From an uncultured Micrococcales bacterium (GTDB taxonomy: Bacteria; Actinomycetota; Actinomycetes; Actinomycetales; Microbacteriaceae): 64,000 bases of DNA. Below the pieces are notes generated by a model. It did no database searches. It saw only the letters and a list, made by a program, of their open reading frames with translations, and had not been told where the DNA came from. Positions within the stretch are counted from its first letter, which is position 1, and the number at the start of each line of letters is the position of its first letter. The translations under genes and the position numbers were made by a program. Positions 27,047 to 35,653 of this stretch are shown piece by piece. The DNA is taken from contig CAIVWH010000001.1 of NCBI GenBank assembly GCA_903909605.1, positions 1-64,000 on the forward strand. Reading direction: 5' to 3'.

Positions 27047-27997
27047 ATGCACGCAATCGGTATCGACATCGGTGGCACCAAGATCGCTGGGGCGCTGGTT
27101 GACGAAGAAGGCAACATCGTCCGTGAGTCGCGCGTTCCTACCCCCGCGGGCAGTGCCGACGCCGTGGTTGATGCCGTAGTCAGTCTTATTCAAGAGCTGA
27201 GCAGCGAGCACAAGGTTCTTGGGGCTGGGGTGGCAATCGCCGGATTCATCGACTCGCTGCAGTCTGAGGTGCTTTATGCACCAAACCTAAGTTTCAGAAA
27301 CGAGCCCTTCAAGGCAAAACTTGAAGCAAAACTCGACATTCCGGTGCTGCTCGAAAACGATGCAAATGCGGCTGGCTGGGCCGAATATCGCTACGGCGCC
27401 GGCCGTGGCTTCAAGCACATGGTGATGTTGACCATCGGCACGGGTGTCGGCGGTGCGGTAATTACCAATTCACGGATGCTGCGCGGCGGTTTCGGTATTG
27501 CTGGCGAGCTGGGACACATCCGAGTTGTGCCTGAGGGGCGACTCTGCGGTTGTGGCGCTCGAGGCTGCATCGAGCAGTATGGATCGGGTACGGCCCTGCT
27601 TCGCTCGGCAATTGAGTTGGCCGACTCGAGTGATGCTGGGGGCGAGCGGTTGCGGGAACTTCGCAAGCAAGCCGGTGAGCTCAAGGGCGAGCAGGTCTAT
27701 CAGGCAATCACCGAAGGCGATCACGGGGCGCTTGGGCTGCTTCGTGAGCTGGGTTCTTGGCTTGGTCAGACGATTGCGACCCTATCCGCAGTGCTTGACC
27801 CTGAAGTGGTTGTGATTGGCGGTGGGGTCAGCGCGGCCGGAGCGCTCTTGATTGACCCAATTCGCGAGGCTTTCCAGGCCAACATGCCGGCTCACGGTTT
27901 TCGCCCTGAATTACAGGTGCGAGTTGCTGAGTTCGTGAACGATGCCGGGGTTGTGGGGGCCGCAGACCTAGTGCGCTTGGCATGGTCGCAAAGATAA
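27047..27997 (+). CDS. glk: ROK-family glucokinase
   Basis: The 316-residue kinase has the ROK phosphate loop IGIDIGGTKIAGALVD, the ENDANAAGWAEYRYG block with the catalytic Asp, the ELGHIRV substrate motif and the zinc-binding CGCGARGCIEQYGSG typical of bacterial ROK glucokinases. It likely phosphorylates glucose with ATP, feeding glycolysis. It diverges from the acyl-CoA ligase over about 77 bases. A TAAACT hexamer (27020–27025) could be its −10 box; no −35 is clear. plsC and aroG follow. Confidence 0.9.
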   Translation: MHAIGIDIGGTKIAGALVDEEGNIVRESRVPTPAGSADAVVDAVVSLIQELSSEHKVLGAGVAIAGFIDSLQSEVLYAPNLSFRNEPFKAKLEAKLDIPVLLENDANAAGWAEYRYGAGRGFKHMVMLTIGTGVGGAVITNSRMLRGGFGIAGELGHIRVVPEGRLCGCGARGCIEQYGSGTALLRSAIELADSSDAGGERLRELRKQAGELKGEQVYQAITEGDHGALGLLRELGSWLGQTIATLSAVLDPEVVVIGGGVSAAGALLIDPIREAFQANMPAHGFRPELQVRVAEFVNDAGVVGAADLVRLAWSQR

Positions 27998-28032
27998 ACT
28001 AGACCTTCAGGCATTTTCGGCTCGGAGGCTTT

Positions 28033-28725
28033 GTGGCTTACTTCATTCTGAAGAACCTCATTCTCGGGCCATTACTGCGCCTAATTTTCCGCCCGTGGGT
28101 TCGCGGCATGGAGAACATCCCGTCGTCTGGTGCCGTGATTCTGGCCTCGAACCACTTGTCGTTCTCAGACTCAATCTTCTTGCCGCTTCAGTCGCGTCGT
28201 CCGGTGGTTTTTCTCGCTAAGAGCGAATACTTCACCGGCAAGGGCCTCAAAGGTGCGCTGGTTCGTTGGTTCTTCAAGTCAACGGGGCAGCTGCCAATCG
28301 ACCGCTCTGGCGGTAAGGCATCCGAGGCTTCTTTGAACACCGGGCTCGGGGTTCTCAGTCAGGGCCTAGTGCTCGGCATCTACCCGGAGGGCACCCGCTC
28401 ACCAGACGGAAAGCTTTACCGGGGCCGCACCGGAATCGCGCGAATGGCTCTCGAGTCAAAGGTTCCTGTTGTGCCCGTTGCCATGATCGACACCGAAAAG
28501 GTTCAGCCAATCGGCAAGCGCCTGCCGCGCATCCGGCGCATTGGAATCGTGGTTGGGAAGCCACTGGACTTTTCGCGTTTCGATGGCATGGAGGGTGACC
28601 GAATTGTGCTTCGCGCAGTTACAGACGAAATCATGTATGAACTTCGCAAACTAAGCGGACAGGAATACGTCGATGCGTATGCCTCTTCGGTCAAGGAAAA
28701 ACGCGCAGCTGCTGCTCGCGGTTAG
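28033..28725 (+). CDS. plsC: 1-acyl-glycerol-3-phosphate acyltransferase
   Basis: The 230-residue membrane-bound acyltransferase makes phosphatidic acid. Motif I is SNHLSFSDSIF (NHxxxxD), motif III is YPEGTRSPDG and motif IV VPVVPVAMI. The N-terminus is hydrophobic and may anchor it. The start is GTG 28033 with GGAGGCTT upstream. The order plsC–aroG–pknL parallels Rv2182c–Rv2178c–Rv2176. Confidence 0.9.
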   Translation: MAYFILKNLILGPLLRLIFRPWVRGMENIPSSGAVILASNHLSFSDSIFLPLQSRRPVVFLAKSEYFTGKGLKGALVRWFFKSTGQLPIDRSGGKASEASLNTGLGVLSQGLVLGIYPEGTRSPDGKLYRGRTGIARMALESKVPVVPVAMIDTEKVQPIGKRLPRIRRIGIVVGKPLDFSRFDGMEGDRIVLRAVTDEIMYELRKLSGQEYVDAYASSVKEKRAAAARG

Positions 28726-28733
28726 GAAAACAA

Positions 28734-30095
28734 ATGGTTGAAAAAGTTGTTGCAGTGGATCCGGCTGTTCTTGCTGGACTCGACAACTATGTCAACCTGC
28801 CAAAGGTGCAGCAGCCAGCGTGGTCGAACGAAACCGCGGTTGCCGAGGTTCGCGATGAGTTGGCAAAGCTTCCTCCTTTGGTGTTTGCCGGTGAGGTCGA
28901 CATTCTGCGCTCGCGATTGGCCGCGGCCGCATCCGGTAAGGCTTTCTTGCTGCAGGGAGGCGACTGTGCTGAGACCTTCGCCGACGCAACGGCTGACCGA
29001 ATTCGCAATCGCGTAAAAACCATTCTTCAGATGGCCTTGGTGCTTACCTATGGAGCCTCAATGCCGATCATCAAGATGGGGCGCATGGCGGGTCAGTTTG
29101 CCAAGCCTCGATCGAGCGACACCGAGACTCGCGATGGCGTTACGCTTCCGGCCTACCGCGGCGACATCATCAATGGCTATGACTTCACCGCTGAGTCGCG
29201 CAACCCCGACCCGCGCCGAATCTTGCAGGCCTACCACACCTCGGCCTCGACCTTGAATTTGATTCGCGCATTCACCACCGGCGGATTCGCCGATTTGCGT
29301 TCGGTGCACGAGTGGAACAAGGGATTCGCTGACAACCCAGCAAACGAGCGCTATTTGGCTATGGCCTCCGAAATTGACCGAGCCATCAAGTTCATGGCCG
29401 CCTGTGGCGCGGACTTCGAGCAGCTTCGCACGACAGAGTTCTACACGTCTCACGAGGGTTTGCTATTTGACTACGAGCGTCCACTGACTCGAATCGATTC
29501 GCGAACCGGCACTCCTTATGTGACCAGCGGTCACTTCATCTGGATTGGCGAGCGTACCCGTCAGCTCGACCACGCTCACGTCGATTATCTGTCTCGGGTT
29601 CGCAACCCAATCGGCGTCAAGCTCGGCCCAACCACGCAGGTCGAAGACGTTCTCAACCTCATCGAGAAGCTAGACCCTAATCGCGAGCCAGGCCGTCTTA
29701 CCTTCATCACCCGCATGGGTGCTGGCAAGATTCGTGAAGAGTTGCCAAAGCTTGTCGAGGCCGTTCGTGACTCGGATGCCAATCCACTTTGGATCACCGA
29801 CCCAATGCACGGAAATGGAATCACTACCAAGAACGGTTACAAGTCTCGCCGCTTCGACGACGTCATGGATGAGGTGCGTGGCTTCTTTGAGGTGCATCGA
29901 GCGCTTGGAACCTTCCCGGGCGGAATCCACATCGAACTAACCGGCGACGACGTTGCCGAGTGTCTTGGCGGTTCAGAAATGATCGACGAGGCTTCTCTGG
30001 AAGATCGTTACGAGTCTCTATGCGACCCTCGCCTGAACCACATGCAGTCGCTCGAGCTGGCCTTTCTGGTTGCTGAGTCGCTGCGCAATCGCTAA
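28734..30095 (+). CDS. aroG: Class II DAHP synthase
   Basis: The 453-residue enzyme condenses phosphoenolpyruvate and erythrose 4-phosphate, the first step of the shikimate pathway. Length and motifs (LQGGDCAETFAD near residue 72, KMGRMAGQFAKPRS, and WITDPMHGNG with metal ligands) fit the plant-like class II family. In M. tuberculosis the class II enzyme is regulated by complex formation with a chorismate mutase; the AroH-type mutase in this window is of a different family, so that control cannot be assumed. A clear terminator follows. Confidence 0.95.
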   Translation: MVEKVVAVDPAVLAGLDNYVNLPKVQQPAWSNETAVAEVRDELAKLPPLVFAGEVDILRSRLAAAASGKAFLLQGGDCAETFADATADRIRNRVKTILQMALVLTYGASMPIIKMGRMAGQFAKPRSSDTETRDGVTLPAYRGDIINGYDFTAESRNPDPRRILQAYHTSASTLNLIRAFTTGGFADLRSVHEWNKGFADNPANERYLAMASEIDRAIKFMAACGADFEQLRTTEFYTSHEGLLFDYERPLTRIDSRTGTPYVTSGHFIWIGERTRQLDHAHVDYLSRVRNPIGVKLGPTTQVEDVLNLIEKLDPNREPGRLTFITRMGAGKIREELPKLVEAVRDSDANPLWITDPMHGNGITTKNGYKSRRFDDVMDEVRGFFEVHRALGTFPGGIHIELTGDDVAECLGGSEMIDEASLEDRYESLCDPRLNHMQSLELAFLVAESLRNR

Positions 30096-30113
30096 GCGCT
30101 GCTTAGCGGTTTT
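30090..30113 (+). terminator. aroG terminator
   Basis: An 8-bp perfect stem CGCTAAGC (30090–30097) with GCTTAGCG (30101–30108), loop GCT, is followed by GTTTT. It starts within the last codons of aroG and stands between convergent genes, acting on plus-strand transcripts. Confidence 0.75.
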
Positions 30114-30131
30114 ACCTCGCGGGCGCTCGAG

Positions 30132-32075
30132 TTAACGGGAGATGATTGTGACGCTGTCGCCGATTCGCAGTTTGGTTCCGATTGGCCTTGAGGTCTTTTT
30201 GACTTTTGCGATGCCCCAGTTGCTGGTGAGTTGGTTTGTGTCGACTACGACACTCAGGCCAAGCGATTTCAAGTAACTCTGCGCCGCCGCGATAGTTTGC
30301 CCAATCACGTTAGGCATGATCACAACGTCCGTGCCCTTTGAGATGAGCAGCTGCACCTGGCCGGATTTGCCAATCGGGTCACTCAGCGGAACCAGTGAAA
30401 TCACGTTGCCCTTGGCAACGGTGTCGCTGTATTGCTCGGTGGTCGACTTAACCCTCAGCCCAGCGACCTGCAAAACAGAAGTTGCAGTGGCCTGAGTCAT
30501 GCCGCCAACCACCGGGATGGGGCCGAGCGAAATCTCGAGGTCAATCTTTGACCCGTCGGCAATTGGGCTTCCGTCGCTTCCGTTGTATGCATAAACAGAG
30601 CCAATTGGTGCGCTGTTGAACCAAGAGTTCAACTGACCCACGCTAAAACCCTGCTGCAAAATGATTGCCGTGGCTTCAACAAGGGATTTGCCGTCGAGGT
30701 TAGGTGCGCTGACCAGTTTTGGACCGGTGGAAACGTGTACGGTCACCTTGCCGCCAAAGACCAGAGTGCCACCCGGCGGGTCGGTTGAAATCACCGAATC
30801 GGCAGGCACCGACTTTGATGACTCGTGTACCTCGACCACTTTCACCCCCGCCGAGTTGAGGATGGTCAGTGCCGAGTTGATGCTCTGGCCGGTCACATTT
30901 GGCAAGAAGGCAAAGGTGCCTGGCCCGACACTGAAGTACCAGCCTGCGGCCAGCCCGAGTAGCACGGTGACAACCGAAGCAATCAAAATCTTTAGCGCTC
31001 GGTATCTGCCGCCCACAGTTATCTCGCTGTCGACTTCATAGTTGATCGACTTTTGGTCAAGCACCACGGTGGCGTTCGCTCCGGAGGCAGCAAAGTTCAA
31101 CTGTTCGGTTGAGTTGGAGTCTGCAAGGCGAACCGTCGAGCTTGCATCCGTGCCCGTCGATGGCAGGCGAGTGGTGGCATTGCTCCGTGCGGCCGCACTC
31201 CGCAAGTTGATTGTGTTTCGCAAAATCTCGGTGAGTTCGCCAGTGTTGCCGCGCTGAAGATCCTTTCGGGCCCGAGATACGACCGCGTGGAATTCGACTG
31301 CATCGCTTGGACGGTCATCCGGATGTTTTGCCGTTGCCCACAGCACCAGTTCATCGAGCAGCTCTGGGATGCTCGGCAGCAGAGTAGAAGGTGCCGGGAC
31401 ATTGCTGTTTGCGTGCTGCATCGCTACCTGCACTGCCTGCTCCCCGGTAAAAGGCTGACTGCCGGTTAGCAGCTCAAACAGCATGATTCCGCTTGCGTAG
31501 ATGTCGCTTCGCGCATCGGCAATACCGCGTGAAACAAGTTCGGGAGACAGGTAGGCAACGGTTCCGACCACGCCGCCGGTCTGTGTCTGCGCGGCGATTG
31601 GCCTAGCCAAACCAAAATCGCTGAGTTTGATTTTGCCGTCGTTGGCAAGCAAGACGTTTTCCGGCTTAATGTCGCGATGCAGGATGCCAGCTCCGTGCGC
31701 CGCAGCGAGTCCAGCCATCACAGGTTCGAAGATCTCGAGGGCGCGTTCGGCGCTCAACTGTTTGAAATCATTGAGCGCCTGACGAAGTGTGATTCCCGAC
31801 ACAAATTCCATCACCAGATAAACAATCTCGCCGTCGACCGCCTGGTCGAAAACATTGACCAGATTCGGGTGCGAGAGTTTTGCGGCCATCTTGGCTTCTT
31901 GCACAAACTTGTTTCTGAATGTTGAGTCGGCCGCTAGGTGAGGATGAATCACCTTCAAGGCGACTCGACGTTCAAGTCGAGTGTCCATGGCCGCATAAAC
32001 GGTTGCCATGCCGCCTCGAGCAATTAGCCGCTCGACGCGGTAACGCCCGCTAATCAGTCTGCCTGCGAGGTCCAT
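30132..32075 (-). CDS. pknL: Ser/Thr protein kinase with four PASTA repeats (PknL type)
   Basis: The 647-residue transmembrane kinase has an N-terminal Hanks-type domain (about 11–270): ARGGMATV nucleotide loop, K41, HRDIKPEN (133–140), DFG (153–155) and activation-loop Thr residues near 164–172. A Ser/Thr-rich juxtamembrane linker precedes one membrane segment (about 360–383), then four extracellular PASTA repeats (391–647), which bind peptidoglycan fragments. Synteny with aroG, an Rv2175c-like gene and a prenyl synthase points to PknL rather than PknB. The start overlaps the stop of the upstream LysM gene (ATGA), so sensing and wall remodelling are translated together. Confidence 0.9.
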   Translation of the reverse strand: MDLAGRLISGRYRVERLIARGGMATVYAAMDTRLERRVALKVIHPHLAADSTFRNKFVQEAKMAAKLSHPNLVNVFDQAVDGEIVYLVMEFVSGITLRQALNDFKQLSAERALEIFEPVMAGLAAAHGAGILHRDIKPENVLLANDGKIKLSDFGLARPIAAQTQTGGVVGTVAYLSPELVSRGIADARSDIYASGIMLFELLTGSQPFTGEQAVQVAMQHANSNVPAPSTLLPSIPELLDELVLWATAKHPDDRPSDAVEFHAVVSRARKDLQRGNTGELTEILRNTINLRSAAARSNATTRLPSTGTDASSTVRLADSNSTEQLNFAASGANATVVLDQKSINYEVDSEITVGGRYRALKILIASVVTVLLGLAAGWYFSVGPGTFAFLPNVTGQSINSALTILNSAGVKVVEVHESSKSVPADSVISTDPPGGTLVFGGKVTVHVSTGPKLVSAPNLDGKSLVEATAIILQQGFSVGQLNSWFNSAPIGSVYAYNGSDGSPIADGSKIDLEISLGPIPVVGGMTQATATSVLQVAGLRVKSTTEQYSDTVAKGNVISLVPLSDPIGKSGQVQLLISKGTDVVIMPNVIGQTIAAAQSYLKSLGLSVVVDTNQLTSNWGIAKVKKTSRPIGTKLRIGDSVTIISR

Positions 32076-33460
32076 CAGGAATCCTCGAGCCCGTCAAGCT
32101 CGGCAAGCCACTTCCAGGCGCTTGGCTCCCATTTGGCATACGCGGTGGGGTGATCGGAGATCTGAACCGCCTGGGCCGCTTCGGTTAGCGGAAGTCGCTG
32201 CCAACCGGAGATGTCGAGCAGGCCTCGTGCCGCACCGCGGGTTGGGCTGCCGGAGCCACCAAAGAAAGCACGGGTCGCATACTCAACGTCGAGAATCTTG
32301 TCTCTTGAACCCCAGTGCGCCGATGGCCGCTGCTGAAAGAGCCCTACCGAATCCCGGTCGCCGAAGGCTACGTTGCGAAGGCTCGACTCCTGCATCGCCG
32401 TTGCAAGGGCAATGACGATGCCGTAGTCGGAAACTCCAAGGTCGCGACCAATCTGAATAATCTGCGCGGCGTTTTGCTTCATCTCATCGCTCAGGATGGT
32501 CAGCTCGGGGCAGTCGAGAGCAGCATGGCCTCCCGGGATGATCAGTTTTTGACCGATGTAAATAGTTGAGGTCCAGGTCAGGCGATTGGCTGTAAGCAGC
32601 GCTTGCTGTGAGATGCCGTATTTAGCAGCCAACTTTGAAACCGTCTCACCGGTTTTGATTTTGTGGAATCCGTGAAAAAGGCAAATGCTGGTTGGTCGGC
32701 CAAAACTGTTGCCAAATTCACTGCTGGAAGGTGCGGCAACTTTTTTTGCGCTCGGAATGTCGAGAATCTGGCCGACAAAAATCAATGATGTCTTGGTAAG
32801 CGAATTCACTTTTAGCAGCGAAGTCAGCGACACGCTGTTCTGTTTAGCAATTGAAGTGAGCGTCTCGCCCTCGGTAACCTCGTGTTCGCCTAATCGAGGG
32901 GTCGAGCCCGCCACAGAAAAATGCGGAGTGACTTCGCGAAGTTTGAGGATCTGTCCCGGAAAAAGCAGAGAGCTGGGCTGAAGTTCATTCAGCGCAATCA
33001 GGCTCGAGAGTTTCAGGTCGTACCGCTCTGCGATCGTGTGCAGAGTTTCACCCGAGGTGACCATGTGCTGAGTCGGCCCGACCATCTTGGTAACGACACT
33101 TGGTTCGACGGCATCGCCAACCAGTCGAAGTATCTGGCCCGGAAACAGCAGGGCACTCTCGGGCAGCAGGTTGATGCGAAGCAGTTCACGCACCGAGAGC
33201 GAGTGTTCGGTCGCGATTGAGGCAGCTGTCTCGCCCTGTTGAACCGTGTGCAGGCTTTGGGGTGGGGATGCGATGCCGAGTGACGCACCGGATTCGCTAA
33301 GGCTTGGCAGTGCGGACGCTTGCTCAGCTGGGCTTTCGGTTGCCGCAATTGCAGGCTGGGCGACTCCGGCAACGCCGACTATGGCGATCGGCGCGGTCAG
33401 CAGCGCACCCGCAACCGTTACCGGTTTTGGGCCCGTTTTCTTGTCGCCAGATTCGCTCAT
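32075..33460 (-). CDS. Secreted LysM protein with lysozyme-like C-terminal domain
   Basis: The 461-residue protein has a signal peptide (hydrophobic stretch ending PAIAA, about residues 14–41), four LysM repeats (each with GETxxxIAxxxxxSxxxLLxxNxL and GQILxI-type ends, about 70–320) and a C-terminal domain with ALATAMQESSLRN and DSVGLFQQRPSAHWG. The Glu in MQES resembles the catalytic Glu of lysozyme-like transglycosylases, so cleavage of glycan strands is plausible but not shown. The start ATG 33460 is chosen over an earlier in-frame codon because it directly precedes the signal peptide region. It is translationally coupled to the PASTA kinase. Confidence 0.82.
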   Translation of the reverse strand: MSESGDKKTGPKPVTVAGALLTAPIAIVGVAGVAQPAIAATESPAEQASALPSLSESGASLGIASPPQSLHTVQQGETAASIATEHSLSVRELLRINLLPESALLFPGQILRLVGDAVEPSVVTKMVGPTQHMVTSGETLHTIAERYDLKLSSLIALNELQPSSLLFPGQILKLREVTPHFSVAGSTPRLGEHEVTEGETLTSIAKQNSVSLTSLLKVNSLTKTSLIFVGQILDIPSAKKVAAPSSSEFGNSFGRPTSICLFHGFHKIKTGETVSKLAAKYGISQQALLTANRLTWTSTIYIGQKLIIPGGHAALDCPELTILSDEMKQNAAQIIQIGRDLGVSDYGIVIALATAMQESSLRNVAFGDRDSVGLFQQRPSAHWGSRDKILDVEYATRAFFGGSGSPTRGAARGLLDISGWQRLPLTEAAQAVQISDHPTAYAKWEPSAWKWLAELDGLEDS

Positions 33461-33522
33461 AATTCCTAGGGGTCGCCTGATATCGTCGCACCGCATCCTT
33501 GCTATTACGCGGAAGTGGGTCG

Positions 33523-33888
33523 GTGTGGCAGTCTTTACCTGTGGTTGAAGCTTTTTCTGCAGATCAGGTCTGGTTGACCGTTCCCGATGTCGCGCAGCGA
33601 CTGGGTGTTCCTATCGGTCGAGTTCATCGACTCATCGAGGATCACCACCTCATCGAAGTCAAACGCGATGGCGTTCGAAAGATTCCCGTCGAGGCAATCT
33701 CCGGTGATGAGCCACTGCCTAGCTTGCGAGGCACGATCCTGGTTCTCTTGGATGCGGGTTTCAGCATCGATGGGGCAGTCGAGTGGCTGTTTACTCAAAA
33801 CGAAATTCTAGGAACAACGCCGATGCTCGCGCTGGCAGCTGGCAAGAAGGCCGAGATTCGCCGATTAGCTCAGGCGCTCGCGCTCTAG
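33523..33888 (+). CDS. Rv2175c-like DNA-binding protein
   Basis: The 121-residue protein has an N-terminal winged-helix (WLTVPDVAQRLGVPIGRVHRLI, about residues 20–41) and a C-terminal helical region. In M. tuberculosis Rv2175c is a DNA-binding substrate of PknL encoded beside it; the same pairing here supports the assignment. GTG 33523 is preferred because of GGAAG seven bases upstream; GTG 33541 is also possible. The 62-base gap to the divergent LysM–kinase operon must hold both promoters. The stop shares CTAG with the convergent prenyl synthase gene. Confidence 0.82.
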   Translation: MWQSLPVVEAFSADQVWLTVPDVAQRLGVPIGRVHRLIEDHHLIEVKRDGVRKIPVEAISGDEPLPSLRGTILVLLDAGFSIDGAVEWLFTQNEILGTTPMLALAAGKKAEIRRLAQALAL

Positions 33889-34988
33889 CTCTCCCGATTC
33901 ATCACCATGTTGGCAAGTTGCTTCAGCATGGATTTCGCCTCGTGCTCAATTTCCAGATCTTCCAGCGCGAACAGCGATTCATTGCCGAGCTCGATAATCA
34001 TCGTCTCGGTTTTCTTGAGCGCTCCGGTGCCAATGATGGTTTGCTGCATAACTGCAATTTGATCTGGACCGATGTCGGTTGCCGTGAGCATCTGGTCGAA
34101 CATTTCACCGACCTTGCCCTCGAGTACCTCTCGAGTGAGCCCGACCAATACGGTTCTTTTTCCTTCACGCAGGTCGTCGCCCGCAGGCTTGCCTGTAACA
34201 CTCGGGTCTCCGTAGACACCGAGTACGTCGTCGCGAAGTTGAAACGCGAGTCCAAGCGGAATCGCAAAACTGCTTAGTGCGTGGCGTCTGCCAGTCTCGG
34301 CACCGGCGAAGGCCGCGCCAATGAGCAGCGGTGCCTCGATTGAATACTTTGCGGTTTTGTAGAGCATGACTCGGTTGGCGCGGGCGACGGCCTCTGACAC
34401 CGGGCGCCCTGGAGCGGCGTTTTCCTCGAGCACATCCAGGTACTGACCCGCCATTACTTCAACGCGCATGCGGCCAAACTCATCGCGACAGGCGGCCTCA
34501 ATCTCGCGAGATGGGGCATCTAAGAGGGCCGAACCGAAAAGCTCGGAGCTCCAGGAAAGCATGAGATCGCCAACGAGGATGGCGCCTGCCGCACCGAAGC
34601 GCTCGGCAGCGCCTGCCCAATTGGACTGGCTGTGAAGCGACTCAAACTTTTTATGAATCGCTGGCTTGCCTCGGCGGGTGTCGGACTGATCAATCAGATC
34701 GTCGTGAACCAAGGCTGCCGCGTGAAACATTTCGAGAGCCGCACAGATTTTGACGATTGAACCTAGCGCCTGGTCTGATTGGGCGATGCTGCGGTCATCC
34801 AGGTAACCAAGCCAAGCCCAGTAGCAAAACAGCGCGCGAAAACGCTTGCCACCGCGAAGCATATCCTTGGTGTAGTCGACGATAGGGGCGAGGTCGCTAG
34901 AGATTGACTCGAATTCGAGGCGGCGGTCATCCATGAACCGATCCAATTCATCTTGGATGGCCTGAAGCAAGATTGCCGTTTCGTCCAT
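33885..34988 (-). CDS. Polyprenyl (geranylgeranyl-type) diphosphate synthase
   Basis: The 367-residue enzyme condenses isopentenyl diphosphate units. The first Asp-rich motif is LVHDDLID and the second is FQLRDDVLGVYGD; GGKRFRALFC is the substrate-binding block. The open frame continues upstream to 35435, but that part is antisense to the DUF3040 gene and lacks similarity, so ATG 34988 is the start. Product chain length cannot be told; geranylgeranyl diphosphate for carotenoids or menaquinone is common in this group. It diverges from the DUF3040 gene over 73 bases. Confidence 0.88.
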   Translation of the reverse strand: MDETAILLQAIQDELDRFMDDRRLEFESISSDLAPIVDYTKDMLRGGKRFRALFCYWAWLGYLDDRSIAQSDQALGSIVKICAALEMFHAAALVHDDLIDQSDTRRGKPAIHKKFESLHSQSNWAGAAERFGAAGAILVGDLMLSWSSELFGSALLDAPSREIEAACRDEFGRMRVEVMAGQYLDVLEENAAPGRPVSEAVARANRVMLYKTAKYSIEAPLLIGAAFAGAETGRRHALSSFAIPLGLAFQLRDDVLGVYGDPSVTGKPAGDDLREGKRTVLVGLTREVLEGKVGEMFDQMLTATDIGPDQIAVMQQTIIGTGALKKTETMIIELGNESLFALEDLEIEHEAKSMLKQLANMVMNRES

Positions 34989-35061
34989 GGCGACAAGCCT
35001 AAACGCGTTTACAAAGTCGGTGGCTGAACCTATGCTCGAATCACTTAGCAGTGGAGGAATC

Positions 35062-35418
35062 ATGGGTCTTTCAGAGCGCGAAAAGCGAGTCTTGGCCGAA
35101 ATGGAGCGCGAACTTTTCGGCGCATCCACGCTCGACCCCAAGTTGAAGCCAGCCAACAGCGTGCGCAAGCTGGTCGCGGGCATCCTAATTGCCGTCATCG
35201 GTCTATCGGTTTTGCTATTTGCGGCCATCAGCGGGCTGGTCTGGATCGGCGTTGCCGGCTTCTGTATTGCTCTGTTTGGCGTTTTGGCCGCAAGTGCCAA
35301 CCCGGCCTCCAACGCAAAGCCGGGCTCTGGCAACCCATCTGGTCGCAAGAGCGGCGGCCCAAAGCCCGAGGGTGGCAGTTTCTTCGCAGATCGATGGGAT
35401 CGCCGCCAGGGCGAATAG
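35062..35418 (+). CDS. DUF3040 membrane protein
   Basis: The 118-residue protein begins MGLSEREKRVLAEMERELF, the typical DUF3040 N-terminus, has two closely spaced membrane segments (about residues 34–76) and a Gly/Ser/Pro-rich tail. The start ATG 35062 follows GGAGGA (35053–35058). This family is actinobacterial, small and found near the mra cluster (Rv2169c in M. tuberculosis). Function is unknown. A strong terminator follows and isolates it from mraZ. Confidence 0.85.
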   Translation: MGLSEREKRVLAEMERELFGASTLDPKLKPANSVRKLVAGILIAVIGLSVLLFAAISGLVWIGVAGFCIALFGVLAASANPASNAKPGSGNPSGRKSGGPKPEGGSFFADRWDRRQGE

Positions 35419-35433
35419 TCCAACTCCGACCCC

Positions 35434-35476
35434 AAAGCAGAAAAGGCATCCGAAATCGGGTGCCTTTTCTGCTTTT
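35434..35476 (+). terminator. Strong terminator between DUF3040 gene and mraZ
   Basis: AAAGCAGAAAAGGCA (35434–35448) pairs perfectly with TGCCTTTTCTGCTTT (35461–35475), and the inner TCCGA/TCGGG adds more pairs. The A-rich left arm and T-rich right arm make it work in both directions. Confidence 0.88.
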
Positions 35477-35535
35477 AAGCCCAGATTTGCATCTTTTCGT
35501 GGGATTTTCCTCCACCACTGAAAACCGCATTTTTA

Positions 35536-35564
35536 TTGGCAAAACTATGCCAAATCGTTATATT
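35536..35564 (+). promoter_or_regulatory. Promoter of the mraZ–division cluster
   Basis: TTGGCA (35536–35541) and TATATT (35559–35564) are separated by 17 bases, a near-consensus sigma-70 type promoter. Transcription would begin near 35571, about 80 bases before mraZ. This is the best promoter match in the window. Confidence 0.7.
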
Positions 35565-35586
35565 TAACTTCCCAAATGAGCGCTTT

Positions 35587-35610
35587 GTGGATGAAAGTGG
35601 TGTAAAGTGG
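35587..35610 (+). promoter_or_regulatory. MraZ operator: three GTGG boxes at 10-base spacing
   Basis: GTGG occurs at 35587–35590, 35597–35600 and 35607–35610, the last two as AAAGTGG. Evenly spaced G-rich direct repeats just before mraZ are the known binding pattern of MraZ, which represses its own operon. Lying downstream of the predicted transcription start, binding would block early elongation. Confidence 0.72.
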
Positions 35611-35653
35611 AGTTTACGGACCAAAACACCGAACGAGAGAAGGGGGAGTTCAG

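Noticed and set aside
26970-27056. Longer N-terminus for the acyl-CoA ligase
   Set aside because: It would overlap the start of the divergent glucokinase gene, while GTG 26969 has an ideal AAGGAGG site.
33885-35435. Prenyl synthase frame open for 516 codons upstream to 35435
   Set aside because: The extra 149 codons are antisense to the DUF3040 gene, have no family similarity and precede the normal start at 34988.
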